Positions 25,467 to 34,460 of a stretch of 64,000 bases of DNA are shown here, piece by piece. The notes below the pieces were generated by a model. It saw nothing but the letters and a program-made list of their open reading frames with translations, was not told where the DNA came from and did no database searches. The DNA lies in assembly GCF_030345705.1 (NCBI RefSeq), contig NZ_JAUASW010000002.1:819500-883499 (forward strand), given 5' to 3'. The first letter of the stretch is position 1. Each line of letters opens with the position of its first letter. Source of the stretch: Pelomonas sp. SE-A7 (GTDB lineage Bacteria > Pseudomonadota > Gammaproteobacteria > Burkholderiales > Burkholderiaceae_C). The translations under genes were made by a program, and so were the position numbers.

Positions 25467-26075
25467 ATGCCGACGCTAGATCCGCGCATTGACGCCTACA
25501 TCGAGGGCGCCCCCGAATTCGCACAGCCGCTGCTGCGCCACTGGCGGGCCCAGGTCCATGCGGCCTGCCCGGAGGTCGAGGAGACCATGAAGTGGAGCCG
25601 GCCGCATTTCATGTACGGGGGCAAGATCCTCACCGGCATGTCTGCATTCAAGGCCCATTGCGGCTTCGGTTTCTGGAACGACCAGGCGGTGGACGAGTCC
25701 GACCGCAAGGACGGCGCCATGGGCCAGCTGGGCCGGGTCAGCACCCTGAAGGATCTGCCCAACCAGCGCGAGCTGCGGGTCATGATCAAGCGCGCCGCCG
25801 AGCTGATCGCGAGCGGCGCCAAGCCGCCCCGCATGGCGCAGCGAAGCGCCGAGCGCAAGCCGCCACCGGAGATTCCCTCCGACCTGGCCGCCGCGCTCAA
25901 GGCCAACGCCGCCGCCAGGCAGGTATTCGAGGGCTTCCCGCCCGGTGCCCAGCGCGAGTACGTGGAATGGATCATCGAGGCCAAGAAGGAAGAGACCCGG
26001 CTCAAGCGCCTGGTCCAGGCGGTCGAATGGATCGCCGAGGGCAAGCGGCGCAACTGGAAATACGAGAACTGCTGA
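25467..26075 (+). CDS. DUF1801/YdeI-family protein
   Basis: Protein of 202 aa with two parts. An N-terminal DUF1801-type domain runs from IDAYIEGAPEFAQPLLRHWR through ETMKWSRPHFMYGGKILTGM to HCGFGFW. A C-terminal YdeI/OmpD-associated segment runs from PPEIPSDLAAALKANAAARQ to WIAEGKRRNWKYENC. Family members have been linked to resistance to cationic peptides, but the molecular function is unknown. It follows the SDR gene by 38 bp. Confidence 0.85.
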   Translation: MPTLDPRIDAYIEGAPEFAQPLLRHWRAQVHAACPEVEETMKWSRPHFMYGGKILTGMSAFKAHCGFGFWNDQAVDESDRKDGAMGQLGRVSTLKDLPNQRELRVMIKRAAELIASGAKPPRMAQRSAERKPPPEIPSDLAAALKANAAARQVFEGFPPGAQREYVEWIIEAKKEETRLKRLVQAVEWIAEGKRRNWKYENC

Positions 26076-26093
26076 AGCAGTGCGCCCCCCAGC

Positions 26094-26116
26094 CCGGCCC
26101 CTTGTATCGGGGCCGG
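26094..26116. terminator. Hairpin between DUF1801 gene and hybrid kinase
   Basis: CCGGCCCC-TTGTATC-GGGGCCGG is a perfect 8-bp stem with a 7-nt loop, 18 bp past the DUF1801 stop and between convergent genes, followed by TCCTT. A second, less perfect hairpin (CACAGGCCCC/GGGCCCTGTG) lies at about 26130-26152 and would serve the opposite gene. Confidence 0.65.
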
Positions 26117-26159
26117 TCCTTCGGCAGCCACAGGCCCCTTCCGGGCCCTGTGTGCGGCC

Positions 26160-27848
26160 TCAGCCAAGTAGGTTGAGCAGGCTGGCGTAGAGCAGCTCCG
26201 GCGCCACCGGCTTGGGCAGGAAGTCGTCCATGCCGGCGGCCAGGCAGGCCTCGCGGTCGGACGAAAAGGCATTGCCGGTCAGGGCCACGATGGGCGTCAG
26301 CGCATGGACCGTGTCGCGGCGTATCGCCCGGCAGGCGTCCAGGCCGTTCATCTCCGGCATCTCCATGTCCATCAGGATGGCGTCATAGCGCTGCACGCGG
26401 GCCCGGCGCAAAGCCTGGGCGCCGTCCCCCACCATGTCCACCTCCAGGCCCGCGGCCTGCAGCAGCGACCACACGACCATCTGGTTGACCGGGTCGTCCT
26501 CGGCCAGCAGCACGCGGCGGCCGGCATGGCGCTCGCGCAGCAGCTGCTCGGCCTCGCTGGGCGCCAGCAGAGGCGCCTCCTGGGCCAGCAAAGCCTTGGC
26601 CGCCGGCATCTCGCCGAGCTGCAGCTGCACAGTGAACCAGAAAAGGCTGCCTGCACCCACCGCGCTCTGAGCCCCTGCATCGCCGCCCATCTTGCGGGCC
26701 AGGTGGCGGGTGATCGCCAGGCCCAGGCCGGTGCCGCCGTAGCGCCTTGCATTGCCGGCGTCAGCCTGCTCGAAAGGCGTGAACAAGCGCCCCATGGCTT
26801 CGGCGCTGATGCCTATGCCACTGTCGCGCACCTCAAAGCGCAGCAACAGGTTCTGCCCGGTTCGCTCCAGCACTCGCGCCGCCACCCAGACCGCGCCCTG
26901 CTCGGTGAACTTGACCGCGTTGGACAGCAGGTTCAGCAGCATCTGCATCAGCCGCGTCGGGTCGCCGTGCAGGCGCAGCGGCAGGTCGCCCAGGTCCACC
27001 TGCAGCTCCAGGCCCTTGGAGGCCGCGGCATCGGCCACCTGGGCCACGCTGCGCGAGACCAGGGCGGCGCTGTCGAAGTCCACGCCCTCCAGGTCCAGCC
27101 GGCCGGACTCGATGCGCGACATGTCCAGCACGTCGTTGATGATCTGCAGCAGATGCTGGGCCGAACCGTCTATGTCGCGCAGGCGCCGGGCCGCGAGCTC
27201 GTCCTGCGCATCGCGGCGCAGCAGGTGGGTCAGGCCCAGGATGGCATTCATCGGCGTGCGGATCTCGTGGCTCATATGGGCCAGGAAGGCGCTCTTGGCG
27301 CGGCTGGCGGCCTCGGCCTTGTCGCGCGCCACCAGCAGCTCGCCATTGATGTCCTTCAGGGCCAGCTCGGCCCGCTTGCGGACGCTGATGTCCAGGGCCA
27401 GCACGACGAAGCCGCGTACCCGGCCGTCCTGCACATCGGGCAGGTACTGGATCCATTGCCAGTCGGGCGAACGGCCGCGCACCTCGGCCTCGAAGGACTG
27501 CATCTCGCCACGCAGCGCGGCGTTCACGTTGGGCTCGATCTGGGCCCAGTCCTCGGGGGCGAACAGCTCGCCCATGCGTCGGCCCAGCACCTGATCAGGA
27601 CTCAGGTCGAACCACTCGTGATAGCCGCGGTTGGCGAAGCGGCAGCGCAGCTGGCGGTCCCAGTAGGCGATGCGTCCGGGAATGTGGTCGGCGATCAGCC
27701 GCGCGACCAGTTCGCTGCGGGCCTGCGCGCGACGCGCCTGCACCAGCCCGTGCTGGTAGCAGCGCTGGCGCCGGCTGACGACGCTGCTGCCTCTGGCGAC
27801 GCTGCGACGCGCCGACGCCCTCGTATCCGGATGCTGCTCTGCAGACAT
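26160..27848 (-). CDS. Soluble hybrid histidine kinase (PAS-HisKA-HATPase-REC)
   Basis: Cytoplasmic hybrid kinase of 562 aa with no membrane segment. An Arg-rich N-terminal region precedes a PAS domain (about 50-170, ending in ALDISVRKRAE), then HisKA with His near residue 194 in AHMSHEIRTPMNAI, an ATPase domain (LLNLLSNAVKFT, RDSGIGIS, YGGTGLGLAITRHL), and a C-terminal receiver with Asp near 494 in LMDMEMPEMNG. The ATG at 27848 has GGGAG 8 nt upstream. A GTG two codons earlier is rejected as too close to that site. No HPt or separate regulator is adjacent, so the output is not known. Confidence 0.92.
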   Translation of the reverse strand: MSAEQHPDTRASARRSVARGSSVVSRRQRCYQHGLVQARRAQARSELVARLIADHIPGRIAYWDRQLRCRFANRGYHEWFDLSPDQVLGRRMGELFAPEDWAQIEPNVNAALRGEMQSFEAEVRGRSPDWQWIQYLPDVQDGRVRGFVVLALDISVRKRAELALKDINGELLVARDKAEAASRAKSAFLAHMSHEIRTPMNAILGLTHLLRRDAQDELAARRLRDIDGSAQHLLQIINDVLDMSRIESGRLDLEGVDFDSAALVSRSVAQVADAAASKGLELQVDLGDLPLRLHGDPTRLMQMLLNLLSNAVKFTEQGAVWVAARVLERTGQNLLLRFEVRDSGIGISAEAMGRLFTPFEQADAGNARRYGGTGLGLAITRHLARKMGGDAGAQSAVGAGSLFWFTVQLQLGEMPAAKALLAQEAPLLAPSEAEQLLRERHAGRRVLLAEDDPVNQMVVWSLLQAAGLEVDMVGDGAQALRRARVQRYDAILMDMEMPEMNGLDACRAIRRDTVHALTPIVALTGNAFSSDREACLAAGMDDFLPKPVAPELLYASLLNLLG

Positions 27849-27966
27849 GGCCACTGCTCCCCTTCACCATCGGCGGACTTGACCTCAGCGGGCCCTCGAT
27901 CCGGCAACAGCAAGGGAAATCCTGCCCGCGATTCGGCGCGGCTGCAAGCCCGTATCTTGAGGATGC

Positions 27967-29607
27967 TCAAGCAATCCATACCGCGAAGAAGGCGCGGAGC
28001 TTGTTCCAGGCGCTTACACGTTCGTCCGACAGCACATCCAGGAAGTCAGAGAGGCGCTTGGACTTGGCCATGGTGTAGACGGTCAGCGCCACGGTGACCA
28101 GCAGGGTGAGCATGAAGATCCAGAAGCGGCGCGACAGCGGCGCCTCGGCCTCGGCCAGCAAGTTCATGCCCAGGAAGCCGGTGGTAATCGTGCCCACCAG
28201 ACCGAAGATGGTCACCACGGTCAGGCGCACCACGGTGTTGGCCTGGCGCCTCAGATTGTCGGCTTCGAGGTAGGAGGCCATGTCGCTGATGCGGCTCTTG
28301 ACCTCGGCATACAGGGTTTCGGTCTCCAGATGCCGCTGACATAACGCGAACAGCGCCCGTGCCTGGGCCTGCTCGGCCAGGGCGTGAAACCAGTAGCGGT
28401 GGGTGAAGCGCAGAAAGCCCTCGAAGGCAGCCCGGATCGCCCGCTTGAAGCGGCGCACGCTGTCCGCATCCTGAACATTCAGCCGGCGCAGCGCCTCGAC
28501 CAGGCGGTCCGAGAACATCAGCAGCGTGGCTTTCTGGAAATGGGCGATCAGGAAGATCAGGAAATGCTGGTGGCGGAACTGGGCCAGCACGCCGCGGTCG
28601 CGGCAGCAGAAGAATTCGGCGTCGCTGCGGCCTATGACGATCAGGGCATGGCCGCAACCTATGTAGCGGGTATCGGGTGCCGCGCCGCCGGACTGCCAGA
28701 AGCGGTCGTAGCAATAGCGCTGCTCGAAGTCGGCGAGCATCGCATCGCCGAAGGGCAGTTGCTCGGTCGCGCCGGCGCCGGTGACCAGGCCCAGACGCAC
28801 GAAGTCGGCGCGGCTCAGTGCACGCGGATCGTCCAGCGCCAGCCAGGCCATCATCGGCATGCGGTAGTAGTCGATCTGGCGGTAGCGCAAGAGGCCGGCT
28901 TCGGTCGAAGCATCGGGCACCAGCGGGCGCAGCAGGAAGTCCCAGTGGGCGGCGATGCGCGGCGCCCGCTGCTCATGCACATGGGCGATGAAGCGCTCGC
29001 GCTCGCCGCTGTCCGAACTGGCCAGCACCCGGCCCTGGTCATCGAGCCAGGCGGCCTCGACCAGGGTGTGCAAGGGCTGGCCGGCCGCATCCCAGCCCGA
29101 GGGGTAGGCACGGCCCAGCCGGTAGAGCAGGTCCTGCGCTTCCGCCAGGGCCAGCTCGTCGCCGGCCAGCTCCACGTTGAGCAGCACCACGTCCACGTCG
29201 AAGAAGAAGTAGAGGTCGATGTGGATGACCTTGAGCGTGAGCGGCTCGGCTTCCGGGCGCGTCCGCGCGCGCAGCATGGCCACGTCATGGCGGCGGAACA
29301 CCTTCATGCCGGCTTCGGCCGGTGCATCACCACGGGCCTGGGCCGCGGCCTGACCCTCGCCGTAGAGAAAGCGCTGGACGAAAGGCAGGAAGGTGACGAA
29401 CTCCTGGTAATGCCTTTCGTGGAAGCTGGCCGAATCTCCGGTGTATTCATCGACCACCGGCGCCCAGGGCCCCGGCTGCTTCGCCAGCAGCTCCCAGGGT
29501 CGGCGCGGCGCCGCGTCCTCGCCGGGTAGCGGCATCAGGCGAAGCGGCCAGAGCAGGACCTGGTGCAGGCGCCGCACCACAGGACTGGCACGCTGGGTTT
29601 CGCTCAT
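27967..29607 (-). CDS. Large CorA-like membrane protein (GMN motif)
   Basis: Protein of 546 aa, much longer than typical CorA (about 320). The C-terminal part has the CorA architecture: a long helix (MASYLEADNLRRQANTVVRL), TM1 (LTVVTIFGLVGTITTGFLG) ending in the signature Gly-Met-Asn (FLGMNLL), a short loop, and TM2 (FWIFMLTLLVTVALTVYTMA). About 45 further residues form a cytoplasmic tail. The large N-terminal domain includes VIHIDLYFFFDVDVVLLNVE and RYCYDRFWQSG and is not recognised. Probably a divalent-cation channel or a CorA-derived sensor in the inner membrane. It starts 29 bp after a TonB-dependent receptor gene, which suggests a shared metal substrate. Confidence 0.8.
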   Translation of the reverse strand: MSETQRASPVVRRLHQVLLWPLRLMPLPGEDAAPRRPWELLAKQPGPWAPVVDEYTGDSASFHERHYQEFVTFLPFVQRFLYGEGQAAAQARGDAPAEAGMKVFRRHDVAMLRARTRPEAEPLTLKVIHIDLYFFFDVDVVLLNVELAGDELALAEAQDLLYRLGRAYPSGWDAAGQPLHTLVEAAWLDDQGRVLASSDSGERERFIAHVHEQRAPRIAAHWDFLLRPLVPDASTEAGLLRYRQIDYYRMPMMAWLALDDPRALSRADFVRLGLVTGAGATEQLPFGDAMLADFEQRYCYDRFWQSGGAAPDTRYIGCGHALIVIGRSDAEFFCCRDRGVLAQFRHQHFLIFLIAHFQKATLLMFSDRLVEALRRLNVQDADSVRRFKRAIRAAFEGFLRFTHRYWFHALAEQAQARALFALCQRHLETETLYAEVKSRISDMASYLEADNLRRQANTVVRLTVVTIFGLVGTITTGFLGMNLLAEAEAPLSRRFWIFMLTLLVTVALTVYTMAKSKRLSDFLDVLSDERVSAWNKLRAFFAVWIA

Positions 29608-29636
29608 CGGGTCTCCTGTTCCGCCTTGTGTCGTCG

Positions 29637-31724
29637 TCAGAAGCGCAGCCTGGCCTCGACCGACCAGCTGCGGCCCGCCAGCGGCAGGTCATTGGGCAGC
29701 GTGCCTCCGGGCAGGGTGGGCTCCCGGGCGTCGGCGTCGAAGGCATTGCGCAGCAGCGCGGCGATCTCCCAGCCGGAACCCGCCATGGTGCGCCGCAGGC
29801 TGAGGTCCACCGTGGTGTAGTCGGGCACTGGTGCGCGGGCATCGCCGCTCGCGCGCTTGCGATCTGCCACGCGATTGAGCTGGGTGCCCAGCTGCCACTC
29901 GCCCGAAGCCCGCCAGTCAACGCGGGCGTAGTGGTGCTGGTGCGGCGCATAGCCGGCGTCCAGCCCGGTGGCCCGGTCGGTCGTGCGCTGGAAGGCCAGG
30001 TGCCCGGACACGCGCAGCTGGCGCAGCGCATCCCATTGCATCTCCAGCTCGCCGCCGCGGCCGCGCAACCGGCCGACGTTGCGATAGGTCGCGCCGGTGG
30101 CCGGCGGCGGATTCGCGACGACGCGGATGATCTCGCTGGCATCCAGCCGGTACAGGCTCAGGTTCAGCTGCAACTCGGCGACCGGCGCCCAGGCGAGCGC
30201 CAACTCGCTGGTCTTCATGCGCTCGGGCTTGATGTCCGGGTTGCCGGTGCTGACCGGGTTGATCGTGAACTGCTCGCTGAAGCCCGGCGCGCGGAAGGCC
30301 CGGCCATGCATCAGCTTGGCCGTCACGTTGTAGGCCGCCTCCCAGACCAGGGCCAGGCGCGGATTGGTCGTGCCGCCGAAGTCCGAGTAGCGGTCATGGC
30401 GCAGGCCGGCGGTCAGGCTCCAGTCGGGCGCCAGGCTCCACTCGTCCTGCGCATAGAGGTAGTTGCTGGTGCGTCGCGCCGGCAGGATGTGCGGCTGGAT
30501 GGGGTTGTAGTCGATCACCGGCCCGGTCGGCACCGGCACGCCGGTCGGCGACACGATGAAGTTCTTGCGGGTCTCGGCGCGATAGAGGTCGGTGTCGTCG
30601 TGGCCCAGGCCTATGCGCAGGCTGTGGCCGGCCAGGCCGCTGTAGATCGCATGCGTATCGAAACGCCAGACGCGCTCCCAGCGCGCCGGCCCGCCGATCA
30701 TGCCGTTCGGAAAGAGGTTGGCGCCTATGCGCGTGCCCGCCGGGAACAGCGTCAGGCCGCGCGGCGTCACGAACTGATAGCGGCTCATCGCCACCGTGGC
30801 ACCGGCCACCCAGTCCTGCGCGAACTGCGCGTCGGTCCAGCTCAGATCGGCCATCAGGCGGTCCATGTCGATGTGGCTGTCCGGATCGAGCGCCGAGTTG
30901 ACGCCGGCGCCGGTGCCGAGGTTGTGACGCATGAACTTGTTGGCTCGCAGCCTCCACTTTTCCCAGCCCAGCTCAAGGCCGGCGTCGAGCGCATCGTGGC
31001 CGGCATTGATAGGCCCGGGGGCACGGCTCGCGTGGGTGCCGAACAGGTTGTCGAGCCGCGTCGCTGCATCGGCTTCTATGGTCTTGCCGTGGCCGTCGGT
31101 CTTGCCGACACGCAGGTAGGCACTGAGCGCCGCCGGCCCGAGGCTGCCGGCATGCTGCAACCACAGGTCGCCTGCCTTGAAGGCGCCGACGCGCGCGCCG
31201 AGCTCCGTGCCCTTGAGCGCGGCCGGCCCCTTGGTGACGATGTTGATCACGCCGGCGAAGGCGTCGGCCCCGTAGAGCGCCGAGCCGGGCCCGCGTATCA
31301 CCTCGATGCGCGCCACGTTCTCGAGCGGAAATCCGCCCCATTCATTGCCCTTGTCGCCGGCATAGGCCGTCTTCATCGGCTGCCCGTTCAACAGGACCAG
31401 CACCTGCACATTGAGCGGCTGGCTCAGCATGCCGCGGATGCCATACAGGGGCACGTTGAGGATGGGCCCGTAGCTGACATGCAGGCCGGGCACGCTCGCC
31501 AGCGCCTGGTCGAGGTCGGTCGCGCCCATGGCCGCGATGTCCTGGGCCGTGATGACGGTCGCCACGGCCGGCGCACGTTTCAGGGACTGGCGGCTGCCGG
31601 TCGCGATGCTGACCATGTGCTTGTCACCGAATGCCAGGGCAATGTCCTCCTCAGGCACCGGACCGGCCAGTGCAAGAGGCAATAGAAGATTGCCTCCGCA
31701 CAGGGCCAGCCAGACATTCTTCAT
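29637..31724 (-). CDS. TonB-dependent outer-membrane receptor
   Basis: Receptor of 695 aa with a signal peptide (to PLALAGP), then a plug domain: KRAPAVATVITAQDIAAMGA, LASVPGLHVSYGP, VLVLLNGQPMKTAY, and ENVARIEVIRGPGSALYGAD with AFAGVINIVTK. A 22-strand barrel follows and ends in Phe (WSVEARLRF). No clear TonB box motif stands out beyond the early EEDIALAFGD region. It resembles BtuB/Cir-type receptors for metal complexes or siderophores. The gene lies 49 bp after a GGDEF gene and 29 bp before the CorA-like gene. Confidence 0.92.
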   Translation of the reverse strand: MKNVWLALCGGNLLLPLALAGPVPEEDIALAFGDKHMVSIATGSRQSLKRAPAVATVITAQDIAAMGATDLDQALASVPGLHVSYGPILNVPLYGIRGMLSQPLNVQVLVLLNGQPMKTAYAGDKGNEWGGFPLENVARIEVIRGPGSALYGADAFAGVINIVTKGPAALKGTELGARVGAFKAGDLWLQHAGSLGPAALSAYLRVGKTDGHGKTIEADAATRLDNLFGTHASRAPGPINAGHDALDAGLELGWEKWRLRANKFMRHNLGTGAGVNSALDPDSHIDMDRLMADLSWTDAQFAQDWVAGATVAMSRYQFVTPRGLTLFPAGTRIGANLFPNGMIGGPARWERVWRFDTHAIYSGLAGHSLRIGLGHDDTDLYRAETRKNFIVSPTGVPVPTGPVIDYNPIQPHILPARRTSNYLYAQDEWSLAPDWSLTAGLRHDRYSDFGGTTNPRLALVWEAAYNVTAKLMHGRAFRAPGFSEQFTINPVSTGNPDIKPERMKTSELALAWAPVAELQLNLSLYRLDASEIIRVVANPPPATGATYRNVGRLRGRGGELEMQWDALRQLRVSGHLAFQRTTDRATGLDAGYAPHQHHYARVDWRASGEWQLGTQLNRVADRKRASGDARAPVPDYTTVDLSLRRTMAGSGWEIAALLRNAFDADAREPTLPGGTLPNDLPLAGRSWSVEARLRF

Positions 31725-31773
31725 GTGCTGCTCCTTGCCCGGCGCGGCCAGGCCAAGTCAGGCCAGTCTATGC

Positions 31774-32955
31774 TCAGTCGGCGGCCTGCGGCAGAGGCAG
31801 GGGCGACACGCGCTCCACGCGGTTGCGCCCCCCATGCTTGGCCTGGTAGAGCGCCTTGTCGGCCTGGGTGTAGACCCGGCCCGCGTCCAGGTTGCTGTCC
31901 GAGGCCGCGACGACCAGGCCGGCCGACACCGTCATCGAGAACTCGCGCCCGTCGGGCAGCTTGATCTGCAGCGCCGCCACGCTCTGGCGCACCTGCTCCA
32001 GCAGGCGCAGCGCGCCGGGTTCATCAGTGGTCGGCAGCAGCAGGCCGAACTCCTCGCCGCCCAGGCGGCCCAGCACGTCGGAGGCGCGCAGGCGCTGGCG
32101 CACCTCGCGGGCGAACAGTTGCAGGGCCAGGTCGCCGGCCTGGTGGCCGTAGCGGTCGTTGATCTGCTTGAAATGGTCCAGGTCGAGCATCGCAAACGCC
32201 ACCGGCGAGCCCTCGCGGCGGCCGCGCTCCAGCGTGTGGGCCAGCAGCGCGTCGGTGCTGCTGCGGTTGAGGCAGCCTGTCAGTCCGTCGTGGCTGGCCA
32301 GCGACTCCATGCGCGCCGCGGCCCGCTCGAAGCTGGCCAGCACGAAGCCGAAGCCCGTGCCCATCAGAGCCAGGAAGGAGCAAAGAAAGGTCAGGCCCTG
32401 GCCCAGGCTCGCTTGCATCAGGTCGGTGTACTGCTCAGGCACCTGCAGCGCATGCCAGCCGCGCAGGCAAAGCGCGGTAGCCGCCAGCGCCAATGTCAGG
32501 CCCACGGCCCGCAGCGTGGCCTCGCGGCGCCAGCCATGGCGCATCACCACATAGATGCCCGGGCTGAGCAGCAGCGCATAGGCGACCGACAGCCAGGCCG
32601 TGCGCCAGGCCAGCGTGCTGTCCAGCAGCAGGCCGGTCAGGCTGGAGCTGAGCATCCAGGCGATCCAGAACGGCGCCACCGGCCAGCCGCACTCCACAAA
32701 ACGCTGCAGCGCCCGCACATAGAGCAGCAGGCCGGCGAAGATGAAGCTGTTGCCTACCAATACCGAGATCCACAGCGGCAGCACCACCCGCGCGCCCAGC
32801 ATGGCAAAGCCAAGCACGAAGGCCCAGTTGCCCCAGGCCCAGAGGCCCAGTTCCGGCTGGCGCAGCGCGCCCCTTCGAGCCACCAGCAACTGCAGGCCCA
32901 GCAGCAGATAGCCGCCGAGCAAGGCCAACAGCAGGGTGGGGATGTGCAAGCTCAT
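31774..32955 (-). CDS. Membrane diguanylate cyclase (GGDEF)
   Basis: Makes cyclic di-GMP at the inner membrane (393 aa). Six or seven hydrophobic helices occupy residues 1-210 and form a small integral sensor. The GGDEF domain follows, with SHDGLTGCLNR, metal-binding LDLDHFKQINDRYGH, inhibitory site R290-A-S-D293, and the intact active-site motif GGEEF (299-303) exactly five residues later. Catalytic residues appear complete. It could be cotranscribed with the downstream TonB-dependent receptor (49 bp) and is divergent from the lipid-kinase gene. Confidence 0.93.
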   Translation of the reverse strand: MSLHIPTLLLALLGGYLLLGLQLLVARRGALRQPELGLWAWGNWAFVLGFAMLGARVVLPLWISVLVGNSFIFAGLLLYVRALQRFVECGWPVAPFWIAWMLSSSLTGLLLDSTLAWRTAWLSVAYALLLSPGIYVVMRHGWRREATLRAVGLTLALAATALCLRGWHALQVPEQYTDLMQASLGQGLTFLCSFLALMGTGFGFVLASFERAAARMESLASHDGLTGCLNRSSTDALLAHTLERGRREGSPVAFAMLDLDHFKQINDRYGHQAGDLALQLFAREVRQRLRASDVLGRLGGEEFGLLLPTTDEPGALRLLEQVRQSVAALQIKLPDGREFSMTVSAGLVVAASDSNLDAGRVYTQADKALYQAKHGGRNRVERVSPLPLPQAAD

Positions 32956-33034
32956 CGCCGCCCAGTTTAGGGATCGCCCGCGGCCGCGGCTGCGGGACTT
33001 TCCCGCTGACCGGGGCGGCGCAAAGGACTATCGT

Positions 33035-33952
33035 GTGCGGCTGCCAACAGAAGTCCTCCTCCGTCCCGTGCAATCCCTCGCCCTGTGCCTGCTCAATCCC
33101 CTGGCGGCCGGCGGCCGTGCTGCCGCCCTGGCCGCGCCGCTGCGCGAAGCCCTGCCCAAGGTGCCGCTGTTCCTGCCGACCGACGTGGCCAGCGCCCGTG
33201 CACGCCTGCTGGCCCTGCCGCCGCGCAGCCGGGTCATCGTGGCCGGCGGCGATGGCACGGTCCATCAGCTGCTGCCGGCCCTGGTCGAACGAGAGCTGGA
33301 ACTGGCCCTGCTGCCCGGCGGCACCGGCAATGACCTGGCCCGCGCCCTGGGCCTGCATGGCCTGAGCTTCGAGACCGCACTCGAGAAGGCGCGCCACGGC
33401 CTGGCCGGCAGCATGGACCTGGGTTGCGTCGAGGTCGAGGGCCGCGAACACCACTTCATGTCCAGCCTGGCCCTGGGCTTCGACGCCGCCGTCGGCGCCC
33501 GCGCGCTGGCCGCGCCGACCTGGCTGCGCGGCATGCCGCGCTACCTCTGGGCCACGCTGGCCGAAATCGGCTCGCTGCGCCGCTATCCGCTCAAGCTGTC
33601 CAGCGGGGGCCAGGTCTTGCATGAAGGCGAGATGCTGTTCGCCTCCTGCCTCAATACATCCAGCTATGCCAGCGGCATGCCGGTGGCGCCGGGAGCGCAG
33701 ATCGACGACGGCCACCTGGACCTGGTCTGCGTGGGCCGCTACGGCCGGCTCGGCGCCCTGGCCGCGATGCCGGCCCTGCTGGCCGGCCAGCACCTGCGCC
33801 TGCCGGGCATCTTCATGCGGCGCATCAGCAGCCTGCAGATCAACAGCCCCGAGCCACTGCCCCTGGCTCTGGATGGCGAGCCGATTCCGGCGGCGCGCTC
33901 GCTGACGGTCCAGGCCCGGCCGCTGGCGCTGCGGGTGGTGCGCGGCGGCTGA
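33035..33952 (+). CDS. Diacylglycerol/lipid kinase family protein (YegS-like)
   Basis: Lipid kinase family protein (305 aa from a GTG start). It has the DAGK catalytic motif VAGGDGTVHQLL with LLPGGTGNDLARALGL, plus CLLNPLAAGG at the N-terminus and a YegS-like C-terminal domain (VAPGAQIDDGHLDLVCVG, LALDGEPIPAA). It would phosphorylate diacylglycerol or a related lipid at the membrane. The GTG at 33035 is chosen because AAGGA lies 8 nt upstream; a second in-frame GTG at 33068 has no ribosome site. Translation from further upstream would run into the promoter region of the divergent GGDEF gene. Confidence 0.85.
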   Translation: MRLPTEVLLRPVQSLALCLLNPLAAGGRAAALAAPLREALPKVPLFLPTDVASARARLLALPPRSRVIVAGGDGTVHQLLPALVERELELALLPGGTGNDLARALGLHGLSFETALEKARHGLAGSMDLGCVEVEGREHHFMSSLALGFDAAVGARALAAPTWLRGMPRYLWATLAEIGSLRRYPLKLSSGGQVLHEGEMLFASCLNTSSYASGMPVAPGAQIDDGHLDLVCVGRYGRLGALAAMPALLAGQHLRLPGIFMRRISSLQINSPEPLPLALDGEPIPAARSLTVQARPLALRVVRGG

Positions 33953-33989
33953 TAGGCTTGGCGTCGACATCGCCACCTGGAATACCGCC

Positions 33990-34460
33990 ATGCGCCTACC
34001 CTGCCTTGCCCTCCTGCTTTGCTGCTCGCTCCCCGCCTTGGCCGAGGGCGAGCGCATAGGCGCGGTCGATACCGTCTTCAAGCTGATAGGACCGGACCAC
34101 AAGATCGTGGTCGAGGCCTATGACGACCCCGCGGTCGAGGGCGTGACCTGCTATGTCTCGCGGGCCAAGACCGGCGGCGTCAAGGGCGCGCTGGGCCTGG
34201 CCGAGGACAAGGCCGAGGCCTCGATCGCCTGCCGCCAGGTCGGGCCGGTGCGCATCGCCAAGCCGCTGCCGAAGCAGGACGAGGTGTTCAACGAGCGCAT
34301 CTCGCTGGTGTTCAAGAAGCTGCGCATAGTCCGCATGGTCGATGCCAAGCGCAACACCCTGGTCTACCTGACCTATTCGGACCGGCTGATCGAGGGCTCG
34401 CCTCAGAACAGCGTGACCGCGGTGCCGGTGGACCGGGCCACGCCCATTCCGCTCAAGTGA
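33990..34460 (+). CDS. creA: CreA family protein
   Basis: Small exported protein (156 aa) of the widespread CreA family, function unknown. A signal peptide (LPCLALLLCCSLPALA) is followed by IGAVDTVFKLIGPDHKIVVE, the Cys-bearing DPAVEGVTCYVSRAKTGG, and EASIACRQVGPV; these two Cys residues probably form the conserved disulfide. It ends VFKKLRIVRMVDAKRNTLVY and a short tail. It lies 37 bp after the lipid-kinase gene, and its 3' end overlaps the convergent lactonase gene by 8 bp. Confidence 0.9.
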   Translation: MRLPCLALLLCCSLPALAEGERIGAVDTVFKLIGPDHKIVVEAYDDPAVEGVTCYVSRAKTGGVKGALGLAEDKAEASIACRQVGPVRIAKPLPKQDEVFNERISLVFKKLRIVRMVDAKRNTLVYLTYSDRLIEGSPQNSVTAVPVDRATPIPLK

